DNA from: Vitrella brassicaformis
Lineage: Eukaryota > Sar > Vitrellaceae
Length of the DNA stretch: 64,000 nucleotides
Assembly (NCBI GenBank): GCA_001179505.1
Contig: CDMY01000464.1
Location: 1 to 64,000 of the forward strand
Reading direction: 5' to 3'
Shown here: in pieces, positions 11,972 through 24,004 of the stretch
Position numbering within the stretch: position 1 is the first letter of the stretch
How the letters are laid out: every line of letters starts with the position of its first letter
Position numbers and translations under genes: made by a program
Notes under the pieces: generated by a model
Told to the model about the DNA's origin: nothing
The model's input: the letters and a program-made list of their open reading frames with translations, nothing else
Databases searched by the model: none

Positions 11972-13731
11972 ATGGGCGCTTGTCTCGCGGCCTCGCCACT
12001 TTCTGCTGGCGTCCATCCCCTGTCATCCCCGTCTGCTGCATTCTCGTGGCCGCCGCACCCTGCCCACTTGTCTACCAGAAGAAGGGTGGCGCGCCGGTCG
12101 AGGCTTTCAGCAGTGACGGTGGCAGATCTTCTCAACGACGTGCTCAGCCACAGGGAGAGGGAGCGGCTAGGTGCGGGTGCTGATGAAGGGCAACAAGACG
12201 TGGACAGAGAGCCGGGCCGTTTGCCTGCCTTGCCCGAAAGCTATGAGTTCGGCGAGGTGGTTGACCGAGAGGCTTTGCTGCGGAGGAATGTTGATGACGG
12301 CATTGTGGCGGTGGTTAGCCATCGTGAGGCTGAGAGCATTGTGGATAGCTATCACTCGTTGGATGGGCCTTCAGAGGTGTCCGTCACCGTGGATCTGGGT
12401 CTGCGGGAGATGAGGCTGCTGCTGAGCGAGGAAGGCGTCGCGCTGCTGGACCACCCTGATCGCATCCTTGCGTCCTGGGAGGTACCCAGCAGCAGTTGGA
12501 AGGAAAAGCTTCCTACCTGTGCGTATGTGTGTGCATCCGCCCATCCATTCGTTCAGGAGCTGGGTGACATTGTGGATAGGGGCCGGAAGGGGAGGGGCGG
12601 GTGCTACGAGCTTGTCGGCGACGGGGAGCACAAACCTCAGAGAGTGGCGAGCATCAGCGAGTCGACCGGGCGGCAGGCGGCGCTGATCCCGCCGCTCACC
12701 GACAATGGTACTTACTACCCAACTAACGAACACCGCACAGGAGACCCAATGCATCACTCCTTATTCCTCGTTCACTGGCTGCAGGTGCTCCGACGATGCT
12801 CCTTGCCGGCTTTGCCATGCACCGAGTCGTCAGCGATTCATCGGCATCGCCAGCATCAAAGCGCCGGTCATCGCCTGCAGATGACCCCCTCGCCACAGCA
12901 CGCGACCGCAAGCGGCGAAAAGACCGAGAGGACAGGCAGAAGCGACGGACGAGAGGCAGGACTCGCCCGAGTGACGATGGGTCGATGGAGCCGTGGAAGG
13001 ACACAATGAGGAAGCTGGAGAGCCTGGGGCCTGGGGGCGTGATGGGCCGAGTGCTAGACATCTGCACGGGGCTTGGCTACACAGCCATTGCCGCCAGCAG
13101 GGAGGAGGGGGCGCCTGCAGTGCTGACCATCGAGCTTGATGAAGTGTCCCTCGACATGTGCAGGTGTGAGAGGGACAGAGATTCACAAGGGAAAGGTGCG
13201 GATGGAATGCAATGCCTCTGTCGTGTGCTCAGGCGCAACCCCTGGTCCCGGGAGCTCCTGACGAGCGACAAAATCACCATGCTCAGAGGCGATGCCAGCG
13301 AACTCATCACCGAACTGCCCGACGGTACGACAATTGGCAGTGCTCTCATCTATCAATTGGTGCATTTCTGTCCCTTCCAACAGAGTCGTTTTCGGTGGTG
13401 ATCCACGACCCACCTGCCCGCGCCCTCTGCAAGGAAGGCGATCTGTTCGGCGAGGTCTTCTACAGCGAGCTTTATCGCGTGCTGCGGCGGGGTGGGCGGC
13501 TGTTTCACTACCTGGGCAACCCTGACGGGAGGGAAGGGCCCTCCCTCTACAAGTGAGAATGTCGATCATATCATCCTGTGTGTGCATGGGTATCGGTCTG
13601 TCACAAGTGCTGTTGCTGTGTTGTTGTCCTGTTGATGTGTGTACAGGGGTGTGATGGAGCGTCTGAGTCAGCAGGGGTTCTGGTCAATCAGAAAAGTGCC
13701 GAGAGCGTTCGGCTTAGTGGCCAGGAAGTGA
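11972..13731 (+). CDS. SAM-dependent methyltransferase of the archaeal COG2521 type
   Basis: The proposed start ATG 11972 begins MGACLAASPL, a Ser/Ala/Arg-rich leader that may be an organelle transit peptide. Exons then run to TGA 13729-13731. Introns lie near 12481-12555, 12707-12785, 13166-13232, 13325-13383 and 13554-13646. The catalytic core starts near 13034 with VLDICTGLGYTAIAAS (motif I), followed by LTIELDE (acidic loop binding SAM) and MLRGDASELI. VVIHDPPA near 13397 is motif IV. Next come FYSELYRVLRRGGRLFHYLG and the last exon, QQGFWSIRKVPRAFGLVARK. This order matches the predicted archaeal methyltransferases of COG2521, which also occur sporadically in plastid-bearing eukaryotes. 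The substrate is unknown. The long N-terminal region (about 11972-12790) is not recognised. Confidence 0.7.
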
Positions 13732-13984
13732 CACGATGTGGGCGGGTGGGTGGATGACCAGAGGCTGTGTCGATGGCGAGTGAATGAGACTCTTACTACA
13801 CGTCTGCGTGCATATGGATGGATTGACAAAAGGGGCGAGTGGATGCCGCTCAGAGAGCCCACATACAATCACTTATGGAGACGCACGTGAGCGGGGCATC
13901 GATCACCCGTCCACACACAACACACGTCCACCCATAGCTATGCCGCGCAGATCTGTCCATCCATCAGTGACATGTGTATGTTCT

Positions 13985-14904
13985 TTAGCCAGCTCGCTTC
14001 AGAATGCGCAGGAACTCATCCTCGCTAACCATGCCGTCCTCGTCCTTGTCAGCCTCACGAATCATCTCGCGTAGCTGAACACACACACACAGATGCACCA
14101 TGTACCCCTGCCTCTCTTCGGTGTCTCTTTGGCTCGCTCACGCTGACCTCTTCATCGGACATGGTCTCGCCCAGCTCCTGCGCCACCCTCTTCAGGTCCT
14201 CAAAGGCAATCTGACCCGAGGCACCCGCAAACAACCTGTACGCCTTCTGGACCTGCTCACGGCTGTCCTTCTCGCTCTGCGTGCACCACAACCGGCACGA
14301 TACACACAGACAGACAGACAGACAGACAGAGAGAGATGGACACCGGCCTCCCCGCCTGGCCTGGCTGTGTGTCACCCCTTACCATTTTCTGCGTCATGAC
14401 AGCAAGGAAGCCGTTGAAGTCGAGCAGCTGCTGTGACTGGCCCTGCCCGCCTGCACCAGCAGGCGGCACTCCCGGGGCCGTCGCCCCGTGACCGCCCTTC
14501 TCGAGATCTCCAACGAGCTTCTTGAGCTCTTCTTTCCTGGGCTCGAACCCCAGTGCGCGGAGGGCAACTTTCAGCTCCTTGGCGTCAATGGTGCCTGATG
14601 CCAACATGCAAAAGGAGAGGCGGGGGGTGCATGGCATGCAGCGAAGAAGAAAGCAGTGTATGTGCGTGCAGTACAGTACCCGTGCCGTCGGTATCGAAAA
14701 GATCAAAGGCCTCCTTTATCTCTGCAGATACATACGCACGCATGCCACCCTTCGGCTGTCCCATCCCGACCCTGCATGCCATGACGTCTCCCTTTTACCT
14801 GCTTTCTGCTCTTCCTTGAGGTCTATCCGAGCCTTGCCACGAATCTTGCTCCTGCGCCCAGGACCACCCTGCGCAGCAGCCCCTGCCGCACCCGTAGTAG
14901 CCAT
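13985..14904 (-). CDS. Centrin (caltractin), divergent EF-hand protein
   Basis: The ATG is at 14904-14902 and the stop TAA at 13987-13985. The reading order is [44 protein letters not shown] (EF-hand 1), KM at the end of the second helix pair, then [17 protein letters not shown] and [20 protein letters not shown] (EF-hand 4). This is the centrin signature, including the conserved ALGFEP. EF1 and EF4 keep the acidic loop residues. EF2 is replaced by a Gly/Pro/Gln insertion ([10 protein letters not shown]...[12 protein letters not shown]) and EF3 reads [13 protein letters not shown] without the calcium-binding Asp, so only two sites should bind calcium. Five exons are seen. Centrins act at basal bodies, centrioles and contractile fibres. 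It shares a 182-bp divergent promoter with the MATCAP-like gene. Confidence 0.88.
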
Positions 14905-15086
14905 CAGCAGCTGCCAAGCAAAGAAGCGCCTTCAAGTTTTCCACCGGCAGTCTCCGATCGACATGGGGGCTGAGGGGGCCGTTTGCGCTTGCTGTAGTAG
15001 GAAGATCGGGGCCCCGCCATCGCGTCGTCCACAGACGAAACATCCGAGGCTATTCTGCGACCTTTCACGCAAGCCCGCTGAACAGG
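14905..15086. promoter_or_regulatory. Divergent promoter, centrin / MATCAP-like
   Basis: A 182-bp gap separates the two oppositely directed start codons. Both products act on microtubule-based structures, so shared regulation is plausible. No TATA box or other element was recognised. Confidence 0.5.
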
Positions 15087-18000
15087 ATGGAGGGTGACTT
15101 CGCAACGAGTGCAGCCAGCCCCGAAGTGGCGACCCTCCCCTTGGCGCCTCCGTTTGACCTCGACGATACCCCCGTTCCCCTCGACGAGCCCATACCCATC
15201 CTCCTCATCGAAGATGAACAGGAACAAGCCGAGCAAGAGGGAGCCCATTCTGCAAAGGCCGACGCCAAGACGAACGAGGCCCTGGCTCGTGCGGCCTCTG
15301 ATGCGCTGCTCCACCGGCCCCTCACAGCTGCCGCCGCGGCGCATGCTTCTGCTCTGGCCAACGTGCCATCCCGAAAGGGCACCTCTCATTCAGAGGAGCA
15401 GAGGAGCGACCGCCTGTCCAAGATCTCGTCTTCGGACTCCCGCGTGCCGTCCAAGGGAGGTCAGCGCAGGAACCGCAAGAGCCTCATCCTGCGTGTGACG
15501 CCGACCAACATTGCTGGTGCGATGAGTGCGTTCTTCGACGGGGGGTGCGTCAACTCGCCCACACTCGAGTATGCCAGGTCGACGAAGGCTGTGGGGCGGG
15601 ATTTCCAGAAGCACCGCGTCAAGAGTGTCGACCCTTTCCTGTACGACATCGCCGTGAGGATTCTGGACCAAGTCAAAGTGGGTGTGGTTGAAATTTGGGG
15701 AGGCGAAGAGGATAAATAGAGAAGACTGTCTGTGTATGACGTGTGTCTTGTGTGTCTTTGCCAGGGCACCTATGGCAACACGAGGGCGTATTTGTCCGCA
15801 TTGTATGGCGAGGAGCAGGCCAAGCCTGAACAGATGCGGGAGCAGGTCATCCAGTACATCGCCGCCCTAGGTAACCGCATAGAGACAAAGACACACACAC
15901 ACCAGGTGACCTCCATCTCTCCCTGTTGTGTGCGTTAATCCAGCGTTGAAGACGAGGGTCAAGGTGGTGTTGGCCAAGAGTCTGCTGTCCGTCGCCAATA
16001 TCTTCAAGGCGTCGCCAGAGGACCCTTTCATCCTCTACCTGCAGAACGCCCCCCTGGCCAAAGGGATGGTGCTGCCCGTGTGCGACCACGAGATCGGCAC
16101 GCACCTGCTGCGAATGATGAACGAGGAGAGGCAGTGCTGGCACCGAAATCGACACAAGTGAGTGTGAGTGGTAACACAGACAGATATCGAGGATTGAGGG
16201 CGGGAGTAGAGATGGCTGTGTGGTGGACTGATGTGCAGGTATGACCTGAGGAACCATTTGACGACCGAGGAGGGCCTGGCGGCTCTCAACTCGCTACTGT
16301 CTCTGCCCATTCTGCTGCTCTGGTCGCCAGCACTGAGATACTACGCCACAGCCAAGGTCACAGGGAGAGACACAATGAAGCCATGCATGGGAAGCTTCCG
16401 TATCCCTGTCTATGCTGTCCAAAGGCTACTGAGTTGGGTTTCGCTGAGTTGTTTCATGACCTTGAAAAGTACCTGGAGGATCCGCAGAAACGATTCCGAT
16501 TGTGCATCAGGTGCCTGCCTTTCAGAGGACCTGATGGCAGGACAAGAATACTTGCATCCTTTTTGTCTCACTCGTCAGAGTGAAGAGGGGCCTGATCGAC
16601 ACCGCACAGGCAGGATCATTCGACCTCGACCAGGTACAAACGCGGTGTGCTCGGAGATTGTGTCTCAGCTCACTGGCCGCGTATGTGTTCGTGTGTTTGT
16701 GTGTTTGTGTGTTTGTGTAGACGTACTTGAATGGTGCTGTGCAGTTGCTGATGCACCGCCATGAGATCGACTTCCCCCTCCTCTACTCGGGGCAGCTGGA
16801 CCTCAACGACCTGCCCAGGGTAGGGCAATGGAGGCAAAGATGCGGGCGTGTAGTGCCCAAGAGGATGGCCTTTGTGTGTTGTGCTGCGTGTGTTAGGCCA
16901 AGCGGATGGCTCGTCGTGACTGTCTCAAGCTGCCATCCTTCCTGAAATCGCCCAAACAGGTGTGGTGCTGCTACCTTACCTTTCACACCAACATACAGAA
17001 AGACGTCTATGTCCTTGTGACTTCTGGTGGTTGGTGCAGGTGTGGACGTATCGCCGTTTTCTGGACAAGGTAGCTGAGGCCAACCACATCCCCGACCCCA
17101 TGGCGCCACTGTTCAGACCGCCTCTGTTCAACGGCAGGGACTATGCCACAGCAAACGGGGTACCTACCGTACACAAATCGATCAAATCAATACACTCCCG
17201 TCGTGTCTCATCGTCTCATCTATCTATTTGACTTGCTTGAACCCTTCCCTCATTCAGTCGACCTTGTTCAAGCTCCGCAAGCCGTCATCCACGGACCACA
17301 TGGCAGCCTACTACCAGAGGGTCGCTCCCCGCCTGGTCGCCTCATCCACCGTCTCCAACCTCACCGACCTCACACGGATCGCACGGGCCGCCACCAGCCC
17401 CCCAGGGGCGCACCACACCTACGTCATGTACCGTACCACCACACCGGACACCAACGCCACAACCACCTGCAGCAACAATACTGGAGCTGCAGGCGTGATG
17501 GCCCCTCTGAAGCTGCCCAAATCGGCCACTGCTGCCAAGCACGCTGCTGCCGCGAGCAAGCCCGCGACCACCAGGCCACCGAAGGACGCGAAGCATGACA
17601 AGAGGAAGGAGGTAGACACGAGGATAAGGCGGTCCAACTCCACTGCCGCAGTGATGGCCAGCCCGCTCAACAAAAGCACCACCAGACGGCGGCATCATGA
17701 CGCAATGAATCAGAAGAGGAAGGAGGCTGCACCGGAGGGCGAGACGGACAACGACAAGAAGGAGGAGGAGGCATCAGCGGAAGACAAGGCTGCCGAGAGG
17801 ATCGTGTACGGCACTGCTGCTGAAGAGCCGCACAAACCTGACGCAGAGAAACCCATGGACGAGACACCGCAGCAGCGGCAGCAGCAGCAGCAGCAGGAGT
17901 TCACGGAACAGCCGACGAAGGACGATAGTAGAGCCGAGCTGGCAGAGACACAGGACAGAGCCAGCCCTACTGACAAAGTGAAGAGCCCCAGACCGCCCCC

Positions 18001-18490
18001 TCCTGCTGCTGCGTCCCCGCGCCACAGCCCACACCTCGGCAGGAAGAAAGTCAATCGTGGCGCTAGTGGCACCCATCCCCATCCCCACCCCCCCCCTCGC
18101 TCACCCAACCAACAACCAGCCAAACAGTTCGCCTCCCGGCTGACCCGGCGGGCCACCACAGGCAGCCTCAACACCAAGACCACCAAAGTCAAAAGAAGAA
18201 AGAAGGCTGACGCGCCCAAGCGAAAGAGGAGCTCGGCCGATAACAATGTGGGTGTGCACAAGGCCAAGAGAGTGGTGCGCAAGCGGAAGGGCACGGCAGA
18301 CAGGCGGGGGAGGGACGGGGGAGAGGGAGAAGCGGAGGGGGAGGCGGATGACTTCGTGGGGGTTGATGAGGGTGAGGGTGAGGGCGAGGGTGAGAGTGTG
18401 TGTTCTGCGGTGTACACTGGCCCCGACGCTGCCTCGTGGCAGCTGCCGATGGACATGCCCCTGCCGCTGGCAAAGACCTCGGCAGAGTGA
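15087..18490 (+). CDS. MATCAP-like tubulin tyrosine carboxypeptidase (DUF1704 metallopeptidase)
   Basis: ATG 15087 (MEGDFATSAA) to TGA 18488-18490. After a low-complexity N-terminus, the conserved DUF1704/KIAA0895 core begins near 15480. It includes SPTLEYARSTKAVGRDF, a YGNTRAYLSALYG exon, a VANIFKASPEDPF exon and the zinc motif HEIGTH at 16087-16104 (HExxxH), followed by LLRMMNEERQCW. Later exons carry ATELGFAELF, RGLIDTAQAGSFDLDQ and YLNGAVQLLMHRHEIDFPLL. MATCAP proteins remove the C-terminal tyrosine of alpha-tubulin; activity here is inferred from the intact HExxxH. The 3' end is one long exon (17260-18490) rich in Lys/Arg, Gln and Glu, with a polyQ run near 17875 and nuclear-localisation-like KRRKKADAPKRKRS, far longer than needed for catalysis. 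It converges on GCP2. Confidence 0.82.
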
Positions 18491-18782
18491 ATGAATGAAT
18501 GGGTCTCGTGTGCTGTGCTGTTTTGCGTGGCTGTGCATGTGTGTGGTGTGATTGATTGAGGGAGAGGGCTCTGTGTGTGTTTGTATTGTATGTCTGCACA
18601 GCACAAAATAGATGGATTGAGTGACCGAGTGAGTCGACAGCCAGACAGACAGCCACCACGGTAACTGTACTGTACGTCTTCTAGACACACATAACATATG
18701 CACCGCACCAACGTACACACATACATATGATATGTACATAGACACATTCATTCATAGACACCACACATGGACATATCGCTAC
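18491..18782. other. Short convergent 3' intergenic region
   Basis: The 3' ends of the MATCAP-like and GCP2 genes converge across 292 bp. The stretch shows only microsatellite-like sequence (CAGACAGACAG, GTGTGTTTG) and no open frame worth calling. Confidence 0.6.
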
Positions 18783-19947
18783 TCAATCGTCATCACCCTC
18801 CTGCTGCTCCAGTGGAGCACCATTGTGTGTGCCCCCCTCCCTCTCAATGCCCTCGTCAATGGCCGTCAGCTTGGCGGGCGGCATGTGGTGCCGCCCCCAC
18901 AGCGGCCCAGCATTCACCATGGCGTCTCCTGCCCCTCCGTGTGTGCTTATCGCCAAGAGGCCCATGGGCGCCGAGATGTGCATGTTGAAGTAGGACGAGT
19001 AGAAGCTGTTGAAGTCTATGCGGGTCAGCAGGTTCACCAGGTGGTGCTCGTACTTGCTACGGCTGATTGAACCAACAGGTAGGGAAGGAGAGGAAGGTGC
19101 AGTCAGTGCAAGAGGGAGCAGGGGGTGTGTGTAGGGTGTGGTGTGTGGGTTTGCGTACTTACCTGTGTGTGACGAGGTGTTGCAGGAAGTCTCTCAGGTG
19201 TTTGTCGAAGGTCTTCTCGAACTTCTGAACCATCCTGAGAGGGAGGAACAGACAAGGCCGGGCAAGCAACACAACACAATGATGATCCCATCTTGTTTGC
19301 CTGTGTGCTGTGTATGATAGACGTGCCTGAAGTATTTCTTCTCCGACATCATCTTGGAGAGGTTCTCACCCCGCAGCTGCATCCGGGCGGTCCGCCGCTC
19401 CCACGAGTTGCCGCCCAGCACACCATCCTCACCGGCCAGAGACCCCTGACAGACAGACACACGCCACTCCACTTCACACGTGGCAATGATGGATGTGTGA
19501 TGCACATGCTGCTACCTTGGGGCCGGTGTCGGATCCTCTGAACTTGGTGCTGGCAGTGGAGTGGCAGTGCAGTCGATGCAGACGCACAGCGAGGGAGGAC
19601 ACATGCATGACATATATGGGTGGATTGTGTGTCCGCCCCTTGCAGTGCTTGCACCACCCACCTGAAGCGCCACAAGTTCTGTGCGAAGAGTGAACATGAG
19701 GTCAGGATCTTGGACAACGACTTGACCAACACTGACGCCTTCAGGTGATGACACACACAGAGATAAAGAACGAAGCAGACGTGCATGTGGTCAAGTCGGG
19801 GGTTGCCTCTGCTGCCTGCCTTCCTACATACCTCTGTGAGAAGCGATTCCTTGAGGCAGTTGTCCAGGAACCGTTCGTGTCGCTCCAGCACCTCGTCGAA
19901 CGAACGCACAGTCTGAAGCTCACTCATGAACTGAGCGCGCGCGCGCG

Positions 19948-19981
<34 letters not shown>

Positions 19982-22900
19982 TAAACACACACACACATAC
20001 ACAGACACAGAGGGCTGGTGCTATTGAATGGATCTCTCTCTGTGTGGGCGTGAGTGAGTCACCTAACCTACCTGGTGCCACTGTGGTTCCAGTACTTCTA
20101 CGGTGAAGTAGTAGACGTAGTTGCGGCAGAAGTGCAGCATTCGCTGCCGGGTGAAGTACGAGTTGAGCAGCGCGTTGTGCAGGTTCAGCTCCTTCGTGTG
20201 CTGGTGATCCTGAACGAACAAGAAGCCAAGCCACACACACCACACCACACCACACCAACCTGGCCATCGACGGTGCGTCGAGTGCATCATCAGATGAACC
20301 ATACCTGCCAGACGTCGCACAATTTTCTCTCGACGAATTTGCAGAAGAGCAGGTGCCGAAATATTAGCTCGTACTTGAGCATCGACACTCGAGTAAACAA
20401 CTGCAGCCAACCACCCATAACATGCAACCACATCCACCATCCCCTCCCTCTCCTGCCTCTACCTACCTACGCACCCACCAGGTTGAGTGGCCATTCCGCC
20501 GTGTATCTGATGGAGAATGCGTGGAAGCCGTACGATGGCGCCTGCTGCTTGGGGTCGGGAATGGCTGTGCTCGACGTGGCCGGCACTGTGTCTGAGAACA
20601 GGAAGGCCGGCAGAGGCTTGGGGGCTGCTGCTGGTGGGACTGGTGCTGGTGCTGGAGGGGGTGCGACGGGAGGGTCCGCCACTGATGGCTGCAGGGCGGT
20701 GGGGTGCTTGCCCTTGTCTGAAGAGGCCAGGTAGTTGCAGGCATTCTGGCGGACAGAGGGAGAGAGACGAACATGCATAGGCAGACACGGGTAGGGTGCC
20801 CGTGGGCTGGGCGTGGTGTGGTGCGTTTGAGTACATACCAGGTACATGTATGGTCGGAGGGTGCAGGTGATGCTGTCACGGTAGGGGTCTGATGGAACGA
20901 ACGGAGAGAGAACCGGAGAGGCGTGGCATCCAAACACGACACGTGCACACGTGTGCACATGACATGATGTGTGTGTATGCTTGTACCGACCTTACCGTTG
21001 GCAGTGGATGAGGTGCGTATGGCGAGGTCCAGCAGGGACTCCAGCTTGCTCAGCGCCACACACGACACGCTCTTCTCCAACTCCTGCACATGATTATAAA
21101 CACGACCAAGTGACGCGCAGCGCCACACATGTCAGTCAAGGTGTCAAGGAATCGATGAATGACGTAAGTACATCATTGGCCGCCTCCAGGAACTGGTAGA
21201 AGAAATCGGCCCTGCAAACCAAACCACACAACACACACGCACCGCACACACCACACATCACATGCAGGCAAACGGCTGAGTGCATCCTATCCATGTCGTG
21301 TTTGTGTGTCTTACTTGTCGAGTAGGAAGAAGTGCTTGACAGACAGTAGGCGGCCCTTGAGGTCCAGCTGCCGCCAACAAAACTCTACCAGACTCATCGA
21401 AGCCCACTCGTACGCAGCCTCTACCAACTCAGTGTACGTTCTGCATTGCATTCATTGCAATCAACACACAGCACAGCACAACCAACACTCATGGACGTAC
21501 GTATACGGACTGACGGCATGATGGCGCGTCTTTTTTTCGCCAGCCAGCTCTTACTTACGCGAATTGGTTTGTGTACTTGATCTTGGGGGTCTCTCTCGAC
21601 TTGAGTGCGGCCGCCTCGCTGCCCCCCTGGCACGACAGCAGCACGTTCAGATACTTGCCCGTCTCCAAAATCTGCACACACACATCGTGAGGCATTCACT
21701 CCACAGTGTTGGACGGACGGATGTTGGCCGCCACCTGCTGTGCTGCCGGCTGAGCTGACCTTTTTCTTGGTCTCCTCCAGGAAGACGGGAACTCTTGTGT
21801 CGTCTAGGACGAATTTGCGTTCCCAGTAGCGGTCGCCGGTGCCGCCCTCAGTGTCGATTGGCATGAGGGAGGGATCGGACATGATAAAGAACTCATCGTA
21901 CGGGTCGTCCAGACAACCCTGGTGGATGGCATCACGCACACGGGTTGGATGTGTGGTGTGGTGAGGCGTGGTGGGGTGGGGCGGCTGTACTATACGTGGT
22001 ATAGCCATTTGGTGAGCATGTCGAACAGCGGCTCTGACGCCCTCGTCAGCAGAAACTCACCCAACTTGCGCGAATTCGGGGCACTGACATACACACATGC
22101 AATGCACAATCCAGACAGACAGACAGACAGAAACGGTGTGGTGTGTGTATGTTGTGTGTCTGCCTGGATTGTGCATTGCATGTGTGTATGCGATGCGTGT
22201 GGTGTGACCTGCTGGTCTCGAATGTGACGCTACGTATGCCGCTAAGCAAATCGCCACCCTTGCGCCTAAGCACAACAAACAAGACAAGAGATGGATAAGT
22301 GCGTGTGTGTATACTCACTGGTGTGTCGGACAACACCCCCCCACCCCCCGACCTGTAGTTTCGTTTGGCGACGCAGTGTAGCATCTGCATGGTCTCGCGT
22401 GCTGGCTGCATGAGGAACCACAGCTTGGATATCCGAAGCGTGCCGCGACGCAACTCCGTCTCCAACTGGGACACAAACACCTGCACCATTGGACGGACAT
22501 GGTGGACGGGACGTCCACGCGTCCACACACATACGAACAAATGCACCCGTGAGTGTGTGGAATGTGCTGCACTGCACCAAAGGCCCGACCTGGTACTCCC
22601 CCAGGAGCGTCTGCATGGCTGCGCAGAGGGCCTGTGACACCAACCTGACCAACAGAGGACGGGAAGCGACACAAAAGTAAATAAATACTCACAGGAGAGG
22701 GCGGGGTGGTGTCGGTCGCTGCCTCCTGGGTGTTGTGGTGCTGTTGCTGCCCACCCGTAGTCATGCCGCCAGTGGGTTTCCACGAAGGCACACACAGAGC
22801 GGTGGAAGGTGCAGAGGTTCGTCACATTCTCCACCATCTGCAGCTCGCCTCGCCACACATGCGACGCGACACACATGATATGATTCCCATTTCTCTCTGT

Positions 22901-23084
22901 CCGTACGTCAATGAGTGCATCCATTCATCACATGCATCACATCCCATACCCGGACGAGCGACGGGTCGGCAGCAGGGTCACCCTTGAGGTTGGTGTCGAT
23001 TCTGAAGTCGTAGATGGGCAGGTCGTAGGGAGCTGACACATCCAGATGTCCAGAATGTGTGCAGGTCAGGTGTGTGAGCACCCC

Positions 23085-23115
<31 letters not shown>

Positions 23116-23969
23116 TGTGTGCCGTCCGAGCACACACACACACACACACACACACACGCGCACACACGTACAGATGCGTCTGTCAGATGCCTGGATGTAG
23201 GTGCCCTGACGGCCCATGAGGACGAACAGTATGTCCTCCAGCAACACGGCCTCCTGCTCCTCTAACTGATCGATCCACACATCACATCACACAGACACAC
23301 AGGGCAGGTGTGTGATATGCGCATGCAGCCAGTGTTGCGTGTCTGTGCGTACGTACCGATAGCTGCGACAGCTGCACGTTGGCCGGCGTCCGCGCATTCG
23401 ACTCTGACAAGACAAGCACACACTCGGCCAGCCACGTGGATACTGTGCGTGTCTGTCCTCCAGGCAGTGAGTGCATATATCACCATCCTACCGAGTGCTG
23501 CTCGCTGTCGCCTCTCCTCTTCACCTTGTTGGGGGGATGGATATCACATAAGCTAAGCTGTGTGTACTGCGCCAGTGTGTAGTGTACCTCTGGCCGAATG
23601 TACGAGTGCGGGTCGCTTCATCAGCCACTCGGGAGCCGGCGGCACGTCAGCCTTCAGCAAACGCCACTGAGCACGCGATGTACCCGACGCTGCACACACA
23701 CACAAGGAAGCACTTACGGCCATTCAGCTATGGCTATTGGTTTCCTCACACGTACTTCCGTCGGCCCGCACACAGGTGGTTTGCGATTTGGTGGAGCCGC
23801 GGGGCACCTCAGTGGGCAGCGGGAGCTCCTGCACAAGAGAGCACACAACACGCCCACAGTGTGGTGTGTGTGAAGGTCTATAAATGCGCCCCCCGTCCGT
23901 ACTGTGAGTGCGGGTGTGGCCATGGTGGTCAGATACTGCCCGAACTTGGACCGCAGCAGCACTGACAAC

Positions 23970-24004
<35 letters not shown>

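Noticed and set aside
20463-21128. Long minus-strand frames overlapping GCP2 exons (Ser/Pro-rich)
   Set aside because: They are alternate frames of GCP2 exons and introns. The GCP2 frame carries the conserved blocks, and the others change character at each splice site.
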